In this document: positions 6,594 to 6,680 of the stretch, in pieces
Layout of the letters: each line of letters begins with the position of its first letter
Position numbering within the stretch: position 1 is the first letter of the stretch
Assembly (NCBI GenBank): GCA_019412865.1
Contig: DXOJ01000122.1
Span: forward strand, 1 to 6,680
Length of the DNA: 6,680 nt
Direction of reading: 5' to 3'
Source: Bacteroides sp.
GTDB taxonomy: Bacteria > Bacteroidota > Bacteroidia > Bacteroidales > Bacteroidaceae
The notes under the pieces: model-generated
Seen by the model: only the letters and a program-made list of their open reading frames with translations
Databases searched by the model: none
Told to the model about the DNA's origin: nothing
Program-made: the position numbers and the translations under genes

Positions 6594-6680
6594 TCAAAAT
6601 TTAATGTTTAAACCTAGCATAAGAGTTGTAGAACGCGGATAGTAACCGGAATCGTCGAATCCGGGCGTGAGCCCTATACC
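6594..6680 (-). CDS. SusC-like TonB-dependent outer-membrane transporter, C-terminal end only
   Basis: Only the last 28 codons and the TGA stop are in the window; the gene continues beyond the right edge. The fragment ends in PRSTTLMLGLNIKF. This is the usual end of SusC/RagA proteins: a 'YPRS' turn, then the last beta-strand of the barrel closing on the terminal Phe recognised by the outer-membrane assembly machinery. SusC proteins form the barrel through which TonB energy drives import of oligosaccharides captured by the SusD lid. The call is supported by the SusD-like gene that starts 5 bases after this stop. Nothing can be said about the plug domain, an N-terminal extension or the signal peptide. 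Confidence 0.93.
   Translation of the reverse strand, partial: GIGLTPGFDDSGYYPRSTTLMLGLNIKF

Larger units (their letters stand above)
159..6680 (-). other. Mannan-type PUL operon (susC, susD, LamG lipoprotein, GH76, GH92)
   Basis: Five consecutive genes on one strand are separated by 5, 26, 21 and 11 bases. No U-tract hairpin or Bacteroides-type promoter (TTTG with TAnnTTTG) is evident in the gaps. Order and content match a SusCD-led PUL with a surface binding protein, a surface endo-enzyme and a periplasmic exo-enzyme. GH76 together with GH92 points to an alpha-mannan substrate. The regulator and promoter are not in the window. Confidence 0.85.

Noticed and set aside
6589..6597. TTG start for the SusD-like protein, three codons upstream
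   Set aside because: It overlaps the susC stop and adds Met-Ile-His before a standard MKK signal-peptide start; the ATG at 6588 is the simpler choice.
1..6680. CRISPR array, tRNA, rRNA or complete insertion sequence
   Set aside because: No spaced repeat array, cloverleaf, rRNA-like stretch or transposase with terminal repeats was seen; the window is almost entirely filled by the five PUL genes.

Overview
The window looks like part of a polysaccharide utilization locus (PUL) from a gut Bacteroidales bacterium (Bacteroides or a close relative). The reasons are an adjacent SusC/SusD pair, Bacteroidota-type lipoprotein signals with acidic residues after the lipid-bearing cysteine, the absence of clear Shine-Dalgarno sequences before the genes, and the enzyme families present. 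All recognised genes lie on the minus strand, so transcription runs from the right edge to the left.

Layout in order of transcription: the last 28 codons of a SusC-like TonB-dependent transporter (6594-6680); a SusD-like glycan-binding lipoprotein (5050-6588); a lipoprotein with a helical N-terminus and a LamG/concanavalin-A-like domain (4076-5023); a GH76-family lipoprotein, probably an endo-alpha-1,6-mannanase (2864-4054); and a GH92-family alpha-mannosidase-like protein with a PA14 domain inserted in its N-terminal domain (159-2852). Gaps between genes are 5, 26, 21 and 11 bases, with no terminator or promoter visible in them, so this is very probably one operon whose promoter lies beyond the right edge. 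Positions 1-158 follow the last recognised gene and hold a hairpin-forming inverted repeat and short open frames that I cannot assign.

Inferred working model: GH76 cuts an alpha-1,6-mannan backbone (yeast mannan, mannoprotein or a similar glycan) at the cell surface. The LamG lipoprotein and SusD capture the products and SusC imports them. The GH92 protein, which has a signal peptide without a lipobox cysteine, trims side chains in the periplasm.

The most notable point is that both enzymes depart from their family's usual active-site sequence. The GH92 protein has Tyr where the catalytic-acid Glu is expected and a changed second active-site motif. The GH76 protein has Asp-Glu where the catalytic Asp-Asp pair is expected. 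Loss of the acid in a GH92 enzyme has been linked to cleavage of mannose-1-phosphate diesters, so this operon may target phosphorylated or otherwise unusual mannans. That last step is a hypothesis.
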